A program made the position numbers and the translations under genes. From Acinetobacter albensis (GTDB taxonomy: Bacteria; Pseudomonadota; Gammaproteobacteria; Pseudomonadales; Moraxellaceae), in the NCBI RefSeq assembly GCF_900095025.1, contig NZ_FMBK01000006.1, positions 62,001 through 126,000 on the forward strand: a DNA stretch of 64,000 nt. The letters are read 5' to 3'. Shown here piece after piece: positions 34,381-43,539 of this stretch. The notes beneath the pieces were generated by a model. It was not told where the DNA came from. It made no database searches and was given only the letters and a program-made list of their open reading frames with translations. Within the stretch, counting starts at the first letter, position 1; every line of letters starts with the position of its first letter.

Positions 34381-34703
34381 AACTCCTCCTTGGATGCGTT
34401 GCAGCAGCTAACAGCCTGTTAACTGTTTGTGCAGATCACAAAAGAGTAGAGATATACCTTAGGGAGGCTCAACCCATTTATTCTCATCTCCAAGTGAGTT
34501 TTTGTAATAAGTCTATATTTTTAACTGCGTACTTTAATGAATAAAAAATACATGATTAAAACTCATGTGTGCCGACCCAAAAAGTCGTTTGTCTATCATC
34601 AGGATGTTGAACACAATCTCAATAAAGCAGCACATGGTGCTAACGAGTAGTTAATACCAACGCAGGGAGCACTGCGTTATTCAACGTAAATGGAGATTAT
34701 CAG
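34381..34703. promoter_or_regulatory. Divergent BCCT/Rieske promoter region with 17-bp palindrome copy 2
   Basis: 323 bp between the two divergent starts. CATGATTAAAACTCATG at 34551-34567 is identical to the palindrome in front of the GcvA-like regulator gene. AACTCCTCCTTG next to the BCCT start (minus strand AAGGAGGAGTT) is its strong Shine-Dalgarno. Promoter boxes cannot be fixed by eye. Confidence 0.6.
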
Positions 34704-35894
34704 ATGAATAGTCAAGTTAGCCAGAAACTTATTACAGTTCAGCAAGTCGACAATGTTTTAAACCCGATTACAGAATCAAATGGTATGCCAAATATTGCCT
34801 ATACCAGCGATGAATATTTTAATTTTGAACGTGACAATATTCTTAGTAAAACTTGGGTTTGTGTAGGTTTTGCTTCAGATCTTCCTAAAAAAAGTTATGT
34901 AAAGCCTGTTAATTTTATGGGTATGCCGCTTGTTATGATACGCAACCGTGAAGGTCAGATTCAAGTCTTCCATAATGTTTGTAGCCATCGTGGAATGCAA
35001 CTCGTTCATGAGGAAGGCAGTATTGAAGGTGTGATTCGTTGCCAATATCACTCATGGAGCTATGATTTAAACGGTAACTTAAAGGGTACTCCACATGTTG
35101 GTGGAATTAATCAGCATAAAGATGAACGTTTTAAATGTGAAAAGCATGGATTAAAAGCTCTTCGTTCAGCAATCTGGATGGATATGATTTTCGTTAATAT
35201 CTCGGGTGATGCCCCAAGTTTTGAAAATCATATTGCACCACTAGTTGAGCGTTGGACACCTTTTTTGGGAGAAAACGGTTTAGAGCTTATTCGTAGTAGC
35301 AAAATAGGTTCAACTTTCGAGTTACCTGTAAAAAGTAATTGGAAGCTTACTGTTGAGAACTATTGCGAAGCCTATCATTTGCCGTGGGTACATCCTGCAT
35401 TAAATACCTACTCAAAATTAGAAGATCATTACAACATCATGTTTGAAGACCGTTTTGCAGGTCAGGGAAGTTATAAATACAACCTTTCTGCAACGGCAGG
35501 TACGCATTTACCAAAATTTCCAAGCTGGCCTGAAAATCAATTACGTCATGCGGAATATGTGGCTGTGTTCCCGAATGTATTGCTAGGCATACAGGCTGAT
35601 CATGCATTTGCCATGATGATTGATCCAATTGCTCCTGAAAAAACCATTGAAAAATTACGTTTGTATTATGTTGGCGATGAATCTTTAAATCCTGAATATG
35701 ATGCATGTCGTGAAGCAACATTAGAGTCATGGAAAGTTGTTTTCGCTGAGGATATTTTTGCCGTAGAAAATATGCAAAAAGGTCGACATTCTCCTGGTTT
35801 TAGTGGAGGTGTTTTCTCTCCTGAAATGGATTTACCAACCCATTTCTTCCAGCAATGGTTGGCAACTCAAGCTAAAGCAGCTTTGGAGGCTTAA
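34704..35894 (+). CDS. Rieske-type oxygenase alpha subunit, probably acting on a quaternary amine
   Basis: 396 residues. Rieske [2Fe-2S] site: Cys93-x-His95 and Cys113-x2-His116 (VCSHRGMQ, CQYHSW). Mononuclear iron site: VENYCEAYHLPWVH with His225 and His230 (H-x4-H), and bridging Glu222. This layout fits the GbcA/CntA/stachydrine-demethylase group, which oxidatively demethylates or cleaves betaines and carnitine using O2 and an external reductase. The divergent BCCT carrier and the downstream aldehyde dehydrogenase and amine oxidase support such a role; the exact substrate is not known. The next gene's Shine-Dalgarno (GGAGG) lies inside its last codons. Confidence 0.9.
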   Translation: MNSQVSQKLITVQQVDNVLNPITESNGMPNIAYTSDEYFNFERDNILSKTWVCVGFASDLPKKSYVKPVNFMGMPLVMIRNREGQIQVFHNVCSHRGMQLVHEEGSIEGVIRCQYHSWSYDLNGNLKGTPHVGGINQHKDERFKCEKHGLKALRSAIWMDMIFVNISGDAPSFENHIAPLVERWTPFLGENGLELIRSSKIGSTFELPVKSNWKLTVENYCEAYHLPWVHPALNTYSKLEDHYNIMFEDRFAGQGSYKYNLSATAGTHLPKFPSWPENQLRHAEYVAVFPNVLLGIQADHAFAMMIDPIAPEKTIEKLRLYYVGDESLNPEYDACREATLESWKVVFAEDIFAVENMQKGRHSPGFSGGVFSPEMDLPTHFFQQWLATQAKAALEA

Positions 35895-35895
35895 T

Positions 35896-37326
35896 ATGCA
35901 ACACTACCTGAATTTTATTGATGGTCAATGGCGAGATTCTTTGCGCCATTTGAAAGTCATTAATCCAGCAACAGCGCAAGTATTTGCTACGGTTGCTCAA
36001 GCGAGTATTGAAGATGCAGATGCAGCTATGGCAGCAGCTCATCTATGTGCAGTTAGCGGAGCATTAACCGATGTTCGTCCAGCACAACGTACTACATGGT
36101 TATTAAAAGCGGCAAATGCAATACGTGAAATAGCTGCTGAGGGAGCATTAATCCTTTGCCGTGAAAATGGTAAAAACTTAGAGACTGCCCGAGAAGAATT
36201 TGATGAAGCCGCGCGTTACTTTGAGTACTACGCAGGAATGGCAGATAAAATTGAAGGAATTTCTGTGCCTTTAGGCAAAGATTACATTGATTTTACATCT
36301 TATATTCCAATGGGAGTTTCAGTTCAAATTGTGCCTTGGAATTTTCCAGTTTCAATTTGCGCGCGTTCTTTAGCACCTGCTTTAGCTGCGGGCAACGCAG
36401 TTGTCGTGAAGTCGCCTGAAATATCCCCACTAGGCATGATTTTATTATTTAAGGCCCTTGAAAAAGCTGGTTTTCCTCAAGGCGCAATTAATTTGTTGTG
36501 TGGCAAAGGCTCAGAAGTCGGTAGTCATTTAGTTAAACACCAATACACCAATCAAATTGTATTTACAGGTTCTGTGCCAACGGGTCAGCGTATTTTAAGA
36601 GATGCAGCTGAGCGTGCGACACCATCAGTGATGGAGTTGGGTGGGAAATCAGCAGCAATTGCCTTTGCTGATGTTGATCTTGATCAATTATTGCGTAGCG
36701 TAAAAGTCGGTATTTTCTATAACTCAGGACAAGTGTGCTCAGCAATGTCACGTTTGCTTGTACATCGCAGTCGTTATGAAGAGGTAAAAACGGCAGTGGT
36801 TGCTTTGGCAAAGGGGCTGAAAGTGGGTGTAGGTGAAAATAATGCTGAACTTACTCCAGTTGTATCACATGAACAGCAACAACAAATCTTAGCGATGATT
36901 GAAAAAGCACGACAAGAAGGTGCCAACATTGTTACTGGTGGATGCGCACCAAATTTATCTGGCTATTTTGTTTTACCGACAATCATTGAAGCCACTCCAG
37001 AGATGTCGATTGCACAACAAGAGGTTTTTGGTCCTGTCATGGTGATTATGCCATTTGAGACTGAGGATGAAGCTGTAGCTATTGCAAATGGTACCGATTT
37101 TGGCTTGGTTGCAGGTGTCTTTGGTGAAAATCTCAATCAAACATTACGTGTAGCGAATCGCTTGATTGCGGGGCAAGTTTTTATTAATGAATGGTTTGCA
37201 GGTGGTATCGAAACTCCATTTGGTGGTGTCGGATTATCTGGGTTTGGTCGTGAAAAAGGGCAGGAAGCCATCTTTAGTTATGTTCAAACACGAAATATTG
37301 GCATTCGTTTGCAACATAACGTGTAA
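35896..37326 (+). CDS. NAD(P)-dependent aldehyde dehydrogenase
   Basis: 476 residues from ATG 35896, chosen because GGAGG lies 7 nt upstream and MQHYLNFIDGQWRDS is a normal ALDH start; the frame is open further upstream inside the Rieske gene. Landmarks: VPWNFPVSICARSLAPALAAGNA, catalytic Glu in MELGGKSA, catalytic Cys in FYNSGQVCSAMSR, EVFGPVMVIMPF. It resembles betaine-aldehyde-type dehydrogenases. It probably oxidises the aldehyde released when the Rieske enzyme or the flavin oxidase cuts a C-N bond. Start and upstream stop are 1 bp apart, so translation is coupled. Confidence 0.92.
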   Translation: MQHYLNFIDGQWRDSLRHLKVINPATAQVFATVAQASIEDADAAMAAAHLCAVSGALTDVRPAQRTTWLLKAANAIREIAAEGALILCRENGKNLETAREEFDEAARYFEYYAGMADKIEGISVPLGKDYIDFTSYIPMGVSVQIVPWNFPVSICARSLAPALAAGNAVVVKSPEISPLGMILLFKALEKAGFPQGAINLLCGKGSEVGSHLVKHQYTNQIVFTGSVPTGQRILRDAAERATPSVMELGGKSAAIAFADVDLDQLLRSVKVGIFYNSGQVCSAMSRLLVHRSRYEEVKTAVVALAKGLKVGVGENNAELTPVVSHEQQQQILAMIEKARQEGANIVTGGCAPNLSGYFVLPTIIEATPEMSIAQQEVFGPVMVIMPFETEDEAVAIANGTDFGLVAGVFGENLNQTLRVANRLIAGQVFINEWFAGGIETPFGGVGLSGFGREKGQEAIFSYVQTRNIGIRLQHNV

Positions 37327-37351
37327 ATAGTAGAAAAGGGAAGTAGACACG

Positions 37352-38707
37352 ATGAGAAAGTGGTTATGTATTGTCTGTGGCTGGATTTACGATGAAGCGA
37401 AAGGCTGGCCTGACGACGGAATTGCTCCGGGTACGAAATGGGAAGACATTCCTGAAGATTGGATGTGTCCTGAATGTCAGGTAGGTAAAGCTGACTTTGA
37501 AATGCTTGATATCACAGACGATGTTCTTGAAGAACCTGCAATTGCTGGTTTAAATGTGATTGAACCTATTGTGATTATTGGAAGTGGTCATGCTGGGTAC
37601 CAATTGGCTACAGCATTACGTAACCAATCTAAAAATGTGTCTATTACCCTATTTACAGCAGATGATGGTGGAATTTATAGCAAACCTTCTTTGTCGAATG
37701 CTTTGGCATTAGGTAGGGATGGGGAAAGTTTGGTAAGAGAGACAGCTTTGAGTTGGGAGCAACGTTTAAATGTACGTGTTTATGCTCACACGTATGTTAA
37801 GCATATTGATCGTGTGAATAAAAAAATTCATACCTCCATTGGTGAATATCCATATGGACGTTTAGTTTTAGCCACTGGTGCAAGTCCAATAACCATTCCA
37901 ATTCAGGGGGATACCTCTGATGTATATAGCGTAAATGATTTAGCTGATTACCGTCTTTTCCGAGAGAAGTTAGTAGATAAGCATCACGTCACTATTTTAG
38001 GTGATGGATTAATCGGATGTGAATTTGCTAATGACCTTGCTGCTCATGGTCTTAAGGTGACTGTAGTCGGGTTAGGTCAATCAGCTATGGGGCGTCTAAT
38101 TCCCGAAGAATTAGGTCATGCCTTACAAAATGCGCTTAGCCGAATTGGGGTTGAATGGAAATTACAAAATAGTATTCAGTCAATCCAGAGTGTTAATAAC
38201 CGTTATCAAGTTCAGTTACAAGATGGGCAGTTATTAGAGACAGACTTGATTTTGAGTGCGATAGGTCTACGTCCAAATATTAATTTGGCGCAAGCTACAG
38301 GCTTAAATACGTCACGCGGAATATGCACGAGTCTAGATCACCGTACCAGTGATGTGTCTATTTTTGCTTTAGGGGACTGTGCTGAAGTAGAGGGGCAATG
38401 GATGCCTTACATTAGCCCGATTAATCAAGCTATTCCAGCCTTGACGGATAACTTATTGGGTAAAGCTCAAAAGACTCAATTACAAGAAAGCCCTGTGATT
38501 GTAAAAACGCCAATTTTACCGCTTTCGCTGCTACCACCAATGGGTGATGGGAAATGGCTTGTTGAGCAGCATGATGGTGAATGGAGTGCAGGTTTTTATG
38601 ATGCTACAGGTAAATTAACTGGCTTTGCATTATTGGGGCGTCAGTTGCAACAAACTCGTAGTCAATGGCTTGCAAAACTGAACTCCCATCAACCATCAAT
38701 AGTTTAA
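37352..38707 (+). CDS. Rubredoxin fused to NADH:rubredoxin reductase
   Basis: 451 residues. Residues 1-50 are a complete rubredoxin: Cys6, Cys9 ([11 protein letters not shown]) and Cys39, Cys42 ([12 protein letters not shown]) bind one iron. Residues from about 70 form an FAD/NAD reductase of the RubB type: [13 protein letters not shown] for [19 protein letters not shown] for NAD, and [11 protein letters not shown] near the C-terminus. In alkane-degrading Acinetobacter, rubredoxin and reductase are separate proteins feeding AlkM; here they are one chain next to a Rieske oxygenase. It is probably the electron supply for that oxygenase, a role usually filled by flavin/2Fe-2S reductases (inference). 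Confidence 0.92.
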   Translation: MRKWLCIVCGWIYDEAKGWPDDGIAPGTKWEDIPEDWMCPECQVGKADFEMLDITDDVLEEPAIAGLNVIEPIVIIGSGHAGYQLATALRNQSKNVSITLFTADDGGIYSKPSLSNALALGRDGESLVRETALSWEQRLNVRVYAHTYVKHIDRVNKKIHTSIGEYPYGRLVLATGASPITIPIQGDTSDVYSVNDLADYRLFREKLVDKHHVTILGDGLIGCEFANDLAAHGLKVTVVGLGQSAMGRLIPEELGHALQNALSRIGVEWKLQNSIQSIQSVNNRYQVQLQDGQLLETDLILSAIGLRPNINLAQATGLNTSRGICTSLDHRTSDVSIFALGDCAEVEGQWMPYISPINQAIPALTDNLLGKAQKTQLQESPVIVKTPILPLSLLPPMGDGKWLVEQHDGEWSAGFYDATGKLTGFALLGRQLQQTRSQWLAKLNSHQPSIV

Positions 38708-38718
38708 GGAAGAACAAG

Positions 38719-40035
38719 ATGATTGCTTTACCGAATGATGATAATACTTGCGGATGGTATGCAGCATTACCATCAGCAGCACCAGCTAAGAAGTTAGTTG
38801 GTACACAAAAAGCCGATTATGCAATTATTGGTGCAGGTTTTGCGGGCTTAGCGGCGGCGCGTCGCCTTGCTGAGTTAAAACCAAATGCGCGTATTATTTT
38901 AATTGATGCACAACGTGTTGCAGAAGGTGCATCTGGTCGTAACTCAGGATTTGTGATTGATCTACCTCATAAATTTGCATTAGGGCATCCAGATCCAGCG
39001 CATAAGCAAAAGCTATTAAGTTTGAACCGAGCAGCAATTTCTCAATTACAAGGTTTGGTGGAAAAACACCATATTGAATGCCAATGGTCTGCTGCGGGTA
39101 AATATCAGGGAGCTATAGGTGAACGAGGTGAAGCACATCTTAATCACTTTGAACACTTGATGAAAGATCTCGGCGAGCCATTTCGCTGGGTGGAAAAAGA
39201 AGAGCTGAAAAAGGTTCTAGGAACTGATTATTACAGCCGAGCGATTTTCACCCCTGGTTCTTATTTAATGCAGCCAGCGGCTTTAGTCCAAGGTATGGGC
39301 GAGCATTTACCTGAAAATGTTGAATTATTAGAGCAATCTCCCGTTCGTAGTTTGAGCAAAGAGAGTGGACAATGGGTACTCCAAGGTGATCATGGCTCAA
39401 TAACCACCCCAAAATTGCTCTTGGCCACCAGTATTTTTACTAAAGAATTTGGCTATTTAAAGAATCGTTTGTTACCTGTTATGACATTCGCCAGTTGGAC
39501 CCGTCCACTAAACGATGAGGAAATGAAGCGTTATCACGGTCAATTGGATTGGGGTCTTACACCAGCTGATCATGCAGGTACAACCTTACGTATGACTGCT
39601 GATCGCCGTATCTTAATTCGAAATACCTATAAACATGTACCAAAGTATGGTGCAAATGCGAGTGACGAAATCCGTCGCTGGATTCAAGAAGATCATCGTA
39701 AGGCCTACTTAGCACGTTATCCAGAATTGGCAGATGTTCCATTTACCCATACGTGGGGTGGTGTTTATGCTATTTCTCGTAATTTCACCAATTTCTTTGG
39801 TCAGCTGGAAGATGGTGTTTATGCCAGTGCTTGTGACAATGGTGTCGGTGCTGCATGGGGAACTATTTCAGGAACCTTACTTGCAGATTTAGTTGTCGGT
39901 ACAGACTCTGAAGCCTTAAAAGATATCCAGTATGTGACAGGTATGCCGAGTTTAAATCCCCCAGAACCATTTTTAGGAATTGGGGTAAAAACGCGTATTG
40001 CATTTGAAAAGTGGCGCAGTCGTAGTGAATTGTAA
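38719..40035 (+). CDS. FAD-dependent amine oxidase (OrdL/PuuB/DadA-like)
   Basis: 438 residues from ATG 38719, preceded by AAGGAAG; an upstream in-frame Met at 38665 lies within the previous gene and is unlikely. FAD motif ADYAIIGAGFAGLAAARRLAELKP (about 32-55), then EGASGRNSGFVIDLP, and a C-terminal THTWGGVYAISRNFTNFFG. The OrdL/PuuB family oxidises secondary amines such as gamma-glutamylputrescine or N-methyl amino acids to an aldehyde or imine and H2O2. Here it may act on the demethylated product of the Rieske enzyme. It is 11 bp after the rubredoxin-reductase gene and 13 bp before the cupin gene. Confidence 0.88.
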   Translation: MIALPNDDNTCGWYAALPSAAPAKKLVGTQKADYAIIGAGFAGLAAARRLAELKPNARIILIDAQRVAEGASGRNSGFVIDLPHKFALGHPDPAHKQKLLSLNRAAISQLQGLVEKHHIECQWSAAGKYQGAIGERGEAHLNHFEHLMKDLGEPFRWVEKEELKKVLGTDYYSRAIFTPGSYLMQPAALVQGMGEHLPENVELLEQSPVRSLSKESGQWVLQGDHGSITTPKLLLATSIFTKEFGYLKNRLLPVMTFASWTRPLNDEEMKRYHGQLDWGLTPADHAGTTLRMTADRRILIRNTYKHVPKYGANASDEIRRWIQEDHRKAYLARYPELADVPFTHTWGGVYAISRNFTNFFGQLEDGVYASACDNGVGAAWGTISGTLLADLVVGTDSEALKDIQYVTGMPSLNPPEPFLGIGVKTRIAFEKWRSRSEL

Positions 40036-40048
40036 GTAGGATAAAGAT

Positions 40049-40402
40049 ATGAAAGAAGTGAAGTTAGTTGATAGTGCCAAACTCGATTTTAATTTACGTG
40101 GCGAAACTCCAGATGGGACAGCTTATGTTGCAAGAGCAGTCGGTGCGGATGTTTCACCCAATATGGGGATTGGATTTGCACGTTGGGAAGGGGCGGAAGT
40201 CACTTGGAAATTGCTCTATGACGAAGTAATTTTCGTGATAGAGGGATGTTTTGAGTTAACTGCTAACGGTCATAAATATGAAGTAAAGCCTGGGCAAATG
40301 TTGTGGATACCAGAAGGGACAGAGCTCATATATGGCGGGCATGCCTTATTTGGTTATGTGGTGCACCCAGGAAATTGGAAAGAATTGCACGGCTTAGCAT
40401 AA
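40049..40402 (+). CDS. Cupin protein, EutQ-like
   Basis: 117 residues. A single cupin barrel: VIEGCFELTANGHKYEVKPGQMLWIPEGTELIYGG is close to EutQ-type cupins of ethanolamine utilization. The usual metal-binding His/Glu set is only partly visible (Glu in YDEVIFVIEG, one His near the C-terminus), so catalytic activity is uncertain. It is a regular companion of OrdL-like oxidases in amine-degradation clusters. Last gene of the tight Rieske operon, followed by a 205-bp gap. Confidence 0.82.
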   Translation: MKEVKLVDSAKLDFNLRGETPDGTAYVARAVGADVSPNMGIGFARWEGAEVTWKLLYDEVIFVIEGCFELTANGHKYEVKPGQMLWIPEGTELIYGGHALFGYVVHPGNWKELHGLA

Positions 40403-40607
40403 ATACTGGAGTAAGCGTTTCGTTAAATAATACCTAGTACCACTGTTATGTAATCTTTTTACGTTATAGATCGAAATCAGGCCTATAACGATGAATTCAT
40501 AAAAAATAAAATTCGGGAGTTTCACTTGAAGGGAGACATATTGTCTGAAAAAATTAGAAAGCAAGAAGAGCTTTCGATTAAATCTTCATTTAAACAAGGA
40601 TATGTAA
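40403..40607. promoter_or_regulatory. Gap between cupin and porin genes with an inverted repeat
   Basis: CGTTATAG (40462-40469) and CTATAACG (40483-40490) form a perfect 8-bp inverted repeat with a 13-nt loop and no U-tract. It may end the Rieske operon or regulate the porin. The porin Shine-Dalgarno AAGGA lies 9 nt before its ATG. Confidence 0.5.
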
Positions 40608-41780
40608 ATGAGAAAGACTTTTTTTAAAATTGGGTTTGGCCTACTGAGCTGTGGGATGATATTGCCTACTTTTGCTGGTGTAACTTTTGGTGATCCGCAA
40701 AGCGAATTGGGGGCATGGACGATCTCAGGTGCAGTTCGTGCCAACTACCAAGATAAACATTATGGTGAATCTGTATCTGATCAAAAAATAAAATTTGATG
40801 CTGCAATTCTACGATTAGGTTACGAATCCCCAGATTGGTTTGGGCAGGCTGAATATCGTTGCTATCAGTATGATACTTTCTGTGACTTTTCAACGCTGGT
40901 TTCAGGGTATGTAGGTTATCGTTTAAATCCGACAGATAACATTACTGTAGGTTTACAAGCGATTCCATTTGGTCCGGGACGTTATTGGGATAGTAGTTTC
41001 TATGCCGGTATTAACAATACCATGGGGCTTCAGGATGCATTAGATTTAGGATTGAACTATCACTTTGAAATGCCTACAGCAACTAAAGTTGATCTCGCCT
41101 ATTTCGCTACTGATGGCGGGAACTATCATGGTACAAGTAAAGATGCTGCACGTTATACCGCCAATGTAGTGTCATCTTCCGATCCACTAAAAACAGATTT
41201 AAATGAAAAAAATATGTGGATGGCTCGTGTAGACCAAGAACTAAAATTTTTAACTACAGATGACTTTAAAGTCTCTTTAGGTGGGAGTTACTGGTATTCA
41301 GAAATTGAAAATGAAAAGGCTTCAGCAGATGGAACAAGAAATGCTTGGGCACTGTTCAACCGAATTAATTATAAAAATTTAAATGTTGTTCTTACAGCCG
41401 GTAAGCAGTCGATTCATAATAAAGATGCATTGAGTCCACATAGCTCAACTTTTGGTTCTTTCGATGGAGAATATGATATTGCCAATAAAGGTTATTTCTA
41501 CACTTTAGACACAAACTATGTCTTTAAAAATGTCCGAGATTCGCTCAACGTAACCCCGTATATGGTGTTTAGTGGGTTCAACAAAAAAGAGCAAGGTTTT
41601 GATGACTCGCAGCGAAATATTTTTGGCGTTGCTTTTGACTATAAAAACGTCACGTTATATACCGAATACCTAATGAGTAAGAATGATCCATTTGTAGGAG
41701 GTACAACTACCTCATTGGCAGCAGGTGATGATGGCAAGTGGAATAAGTTTTTGAATGTGATGTTGGTTTATAGTTTCTAG
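40608..41780 (+). CDS. Outer membrane porin of the Rieske cluster
   Basis: 390 residues with a signal peptide (about 1-23, ending LPTFA/GVTFG). The mature protein alternates polar and hydrophobic residues (WTISGAVRANYQDKHY, FDAAILRLGYESPDWFGQAEYR, YVGYRLNPTDNITVGLQAIPFG) and ends in YSF, the terminal aromatic signal for outer-membrane insertion. It is a uptake-type barrel of uncertain family. A Cys pair (RCYQYDTFC) near residue 85-92 may form a disulfide. It sits at the end of the Rieske locus and may admit the pathway's substrate. Confidence 0.8.
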   Translation: MRKTFFKIGFGLLSCGMILPTFAGVTFGDPQSELGAWTISGAVRANYQDKHYGESVSDQKIKFDAAILRLGYESPDWFGQAEYRCYQYDTFCDFSTLVSGYVGYRLNPTDNITVGLQAIPFGPGRYWDSSFYAGINNTMGLQDALDLGLNYHFEMPTATKVDLAYFATDGGNYHGTSKDAARYTANVVSSSDPLKTDLNEKNMWMARVDQELKFLTTDDFKVSLGGSYWYSEIENEKASADGTRNAWALFNRINYKNLNVVLTAGKQSIHNKDALSPHSSTFGSFDGEYDIANKGYFYTLDTNYVFKNVRDSLNVTPYMVFSGFNKKEQGFDDSQRNIFGVAFDYKNVTLYTEYLMSKNDPFVGGTTTSLAAGDDGKWNKFLNVMLVYSF

Positions 41781-41833
41781 AAATTAGTCAACTATTTTAA
41801 GACCTCAAGCAGCTACATGATTTTTTAAATTTT

Positions 41834-41856
41834 TCAGGAAGTTACTAACTTCCTGA
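41834..41856 (+). terminator. Hairpin after the porin gene
   Basis: TCAGGAAGTT and AACTTCCTGA pair perfectly over 10 bp around ACT, 53 bp past the porin stop, followed by a short T-rich stretch. Confidence 0.7.
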
Positions 41857-41879
41857 ACTTGTTTTAAGTATATCCAATA

Positions 41880-42490
41880 ATGACCTCATCTTATTTAACG
41901 ACTTTTATTCTTTTCTTTATTAAATCCATTCCTAATGAGTATCTACATGATTGGGTTGATTAGACATACTGAAGCCAAGGTATTTAATCGAGTAATCATA
42001 CAAAGGTAGCCTAATTGAATACGTTGTTTTTCTTCTTTTTGCATGGAGCGGAGAAGCTATCTTTAGTCAGTATCTAAATGTACGGTTCGAATCCTTTTTA
42101 ATTTTTGGAGGGTTAATCTTTTTAGTGATTGGCTATCGATTTGTCTTTCCATGCGCTAAAACGATCGGAGAAATGCGTGGCGCACCTGAGCACCTTGCTG
42201 GAACCGTAACGATGCCTTTTATGATTGGGTCAGGGACAATCAGTGCAGCAGTCGTCACAGGGATGAGTATGTCGATTGGCGAAGCTGCTCTTATTATTGC
42301 TTTCACATTATTTTTAACTTGTAGTGTATTGATCATCATGAAACTGTCGCATGAACATTTAAAGTCTAGCCATGCAAAATATATTGATCGTTATTTTGAT
42401 ATTGTAGGAAGGCTTGCAGCATTGCTAATTGGGACAATTGCAATCGATATGATTGTGAGCGGAATTACTAAATTAGTCGAGAAGGCTTAG
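41880..42490 (+). pseudogene. Frameshifted marC-family (NAAT) membrane protein
   Basis: The MarC-family product can be read in three frames. ATG 41880 gives MTSSYLTTFILFF; near 41915-41920 the frame shifts to LLNPFLMSIYMIGLIRHTEAKVFNRVIIQ; near 41990-42010 it shifts again to LIEYVVFLLFAWSGEAIFSQ and continues intact through MPFMIGSGTISAAVV to the stop at 42490. Total length (about 200 codons) equals that of intact MarC proteins, so only small indels broke the gene. The function of MarC proteins (integral inner-membrane proteins) is unclear. Sequencing error is possible but two indels plus nearby remnants favour real decay. Confidence 0.82.
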
Positions 42491-42495
42491 CAAGT

Positions 42496-42524
42496 AAAAA
42501 GCCAAAGAAATTCTTTGGCTTTTT
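42496..42524. terminator. Bidirectional terminator between marC remnant and yddG-like gene
   Basis: AAAAAGCCAAAG and CTTTGGCTTTTT pair perfectly around AAATT; 6 bp past one stop and 9 bp past the other, serving both convergent genes. Confidence 0.92.
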
Positions 42525-42532
42525 AGAGAAAA

Positions 42533-43435
42533 TTAGGTGGCTAGTTTTGGTTGTTGAACTTGATTTTTACGAATTGAAAGCCAGCAAATAATTGATCCAA
42601 TGGTTACTGTAATTGCACCATACCAGAAATTCGTTGATAGGCTTGAATGTAAAACAATAACTGAAAATGCTGAAGAGAGCATGGGTGAAAAATAGGAAAG
42701 CATTACCAAGATAGGCATATTGCCTTTAATAATGCCAATATTCCATGCTAAATATCCCATTGCAAAAAAGAATGCATTAATCAAGATGAAGAGATAACTT
42801 GTCATAGCACTAACATTCGGTAGGTGAATACCTTGGGTTGAAAGTGTGATAATCCACAAGGCAATCGCAGTTAATATAAAATAAAGTGATACTGCATTCG
42901 TACCATTACTATGCTTTTTGGTATAAATACAATATATAGCCCAAAGTAATGATGCTAAAAATATTAATAAATAACTGATGGGATTCTTATAAAAATTATC
43001 AATAAAATTAAGGCCCGGATGATAATTAATCAGCACGATACCAGAGAAGCTAACAAGTACTCCTATGATGGTTATAAAATTTACTTTTTCTTCTTTTAAA
43101 AATGCGAGCATTAAAATGATTAATGTAGGCCATAAACTAAAAATGATATTCATTTCAATCGATTTTTCAGATGACTGAGCTAAGGTGATTGAGAATGCGA
43201 AGCACAATTCAAAAACAACAAAGAGTAAACTAGAGAAGAATAAAAACTTTTTAGAAACTTTTTTAAAATCAGGTAGTCCGTAAGAAAAATATAAAATTAC
43301 AGCGCTTAAGGTATAGACGTAAGTTACCGTATAGATGGGGCCAAATATTTCAGTCGATAGTCGTAACAAACCGACTAAGGTGGACCACAGTAAGAGCGCT
43401 AAAATACCTATGCTGGTTGCAATCTGACGGTTCAT
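42533..43435 (-). CDS. yddG: DMT-family amino acid exporter, YddG-like
   Basis: 300 residues with ten hydrophobic segments. The start MNRQIATSIGILALLLWSTLVGLLR, the internal blocks SLLFVVFELCFAFSI and SPISYLLIFLASLLWAIYC-like (NPISYLLIFLASLLWAIYCIYTKKHSNG), and the end GNMPILVMLSYFSPMLSSAFSVIVL match E. coli YddG, as I recall it, along the whole length. YddG exports aromatic and other neutral amino acids from the cytoplasm. It lies immediately downstream of a decayed second DMT gene on the same strand, so a replaced or duplicated exporter is possible. Confidence 0.85.
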   Translation of the reverse strand: MNRQIATSIGILALLLWSTLVGLLRLSTEIFGPIYTVTYVYTLSAVILYFSYGLPDFKKVSKKFLFFSSLLFVVFELCFAFSITLAQSSEKSIEMNIIFSLWPTLIILMLAFLKEEKVNFITIIGVLVSFSGIVLINYHPGLNFIDNFYKNPISYLLIFLASLLWAIYCIYTKKHSNGTNAVSLYFILTAIALWIITLSTQGIHLPNVSAMTSYLFILINAFFFAMGYLAWNIGIIKGNMPILVMLSYFSPMLSSAFSVIVLHSSLSTNFWYGAITVTIGSIICWLSIRKNQVQQPKLAT

Positions 43436-43539
43436 GGAGTTTGTCTGATTTAAATAAGGTTAATAATAATTTTTTAATTCGCAGTTGAGAAGTTCTATTC
43501 ACATGATGATTTTTCATAGACCAATGAGTTTTTATTATG

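Noticed and set aside
40049..40402. True ethanolamine-utilization EutQ
   Set aside because: No eutBC, microcompartment or ethanolamine genes nearby; only the cupin fold is shared.
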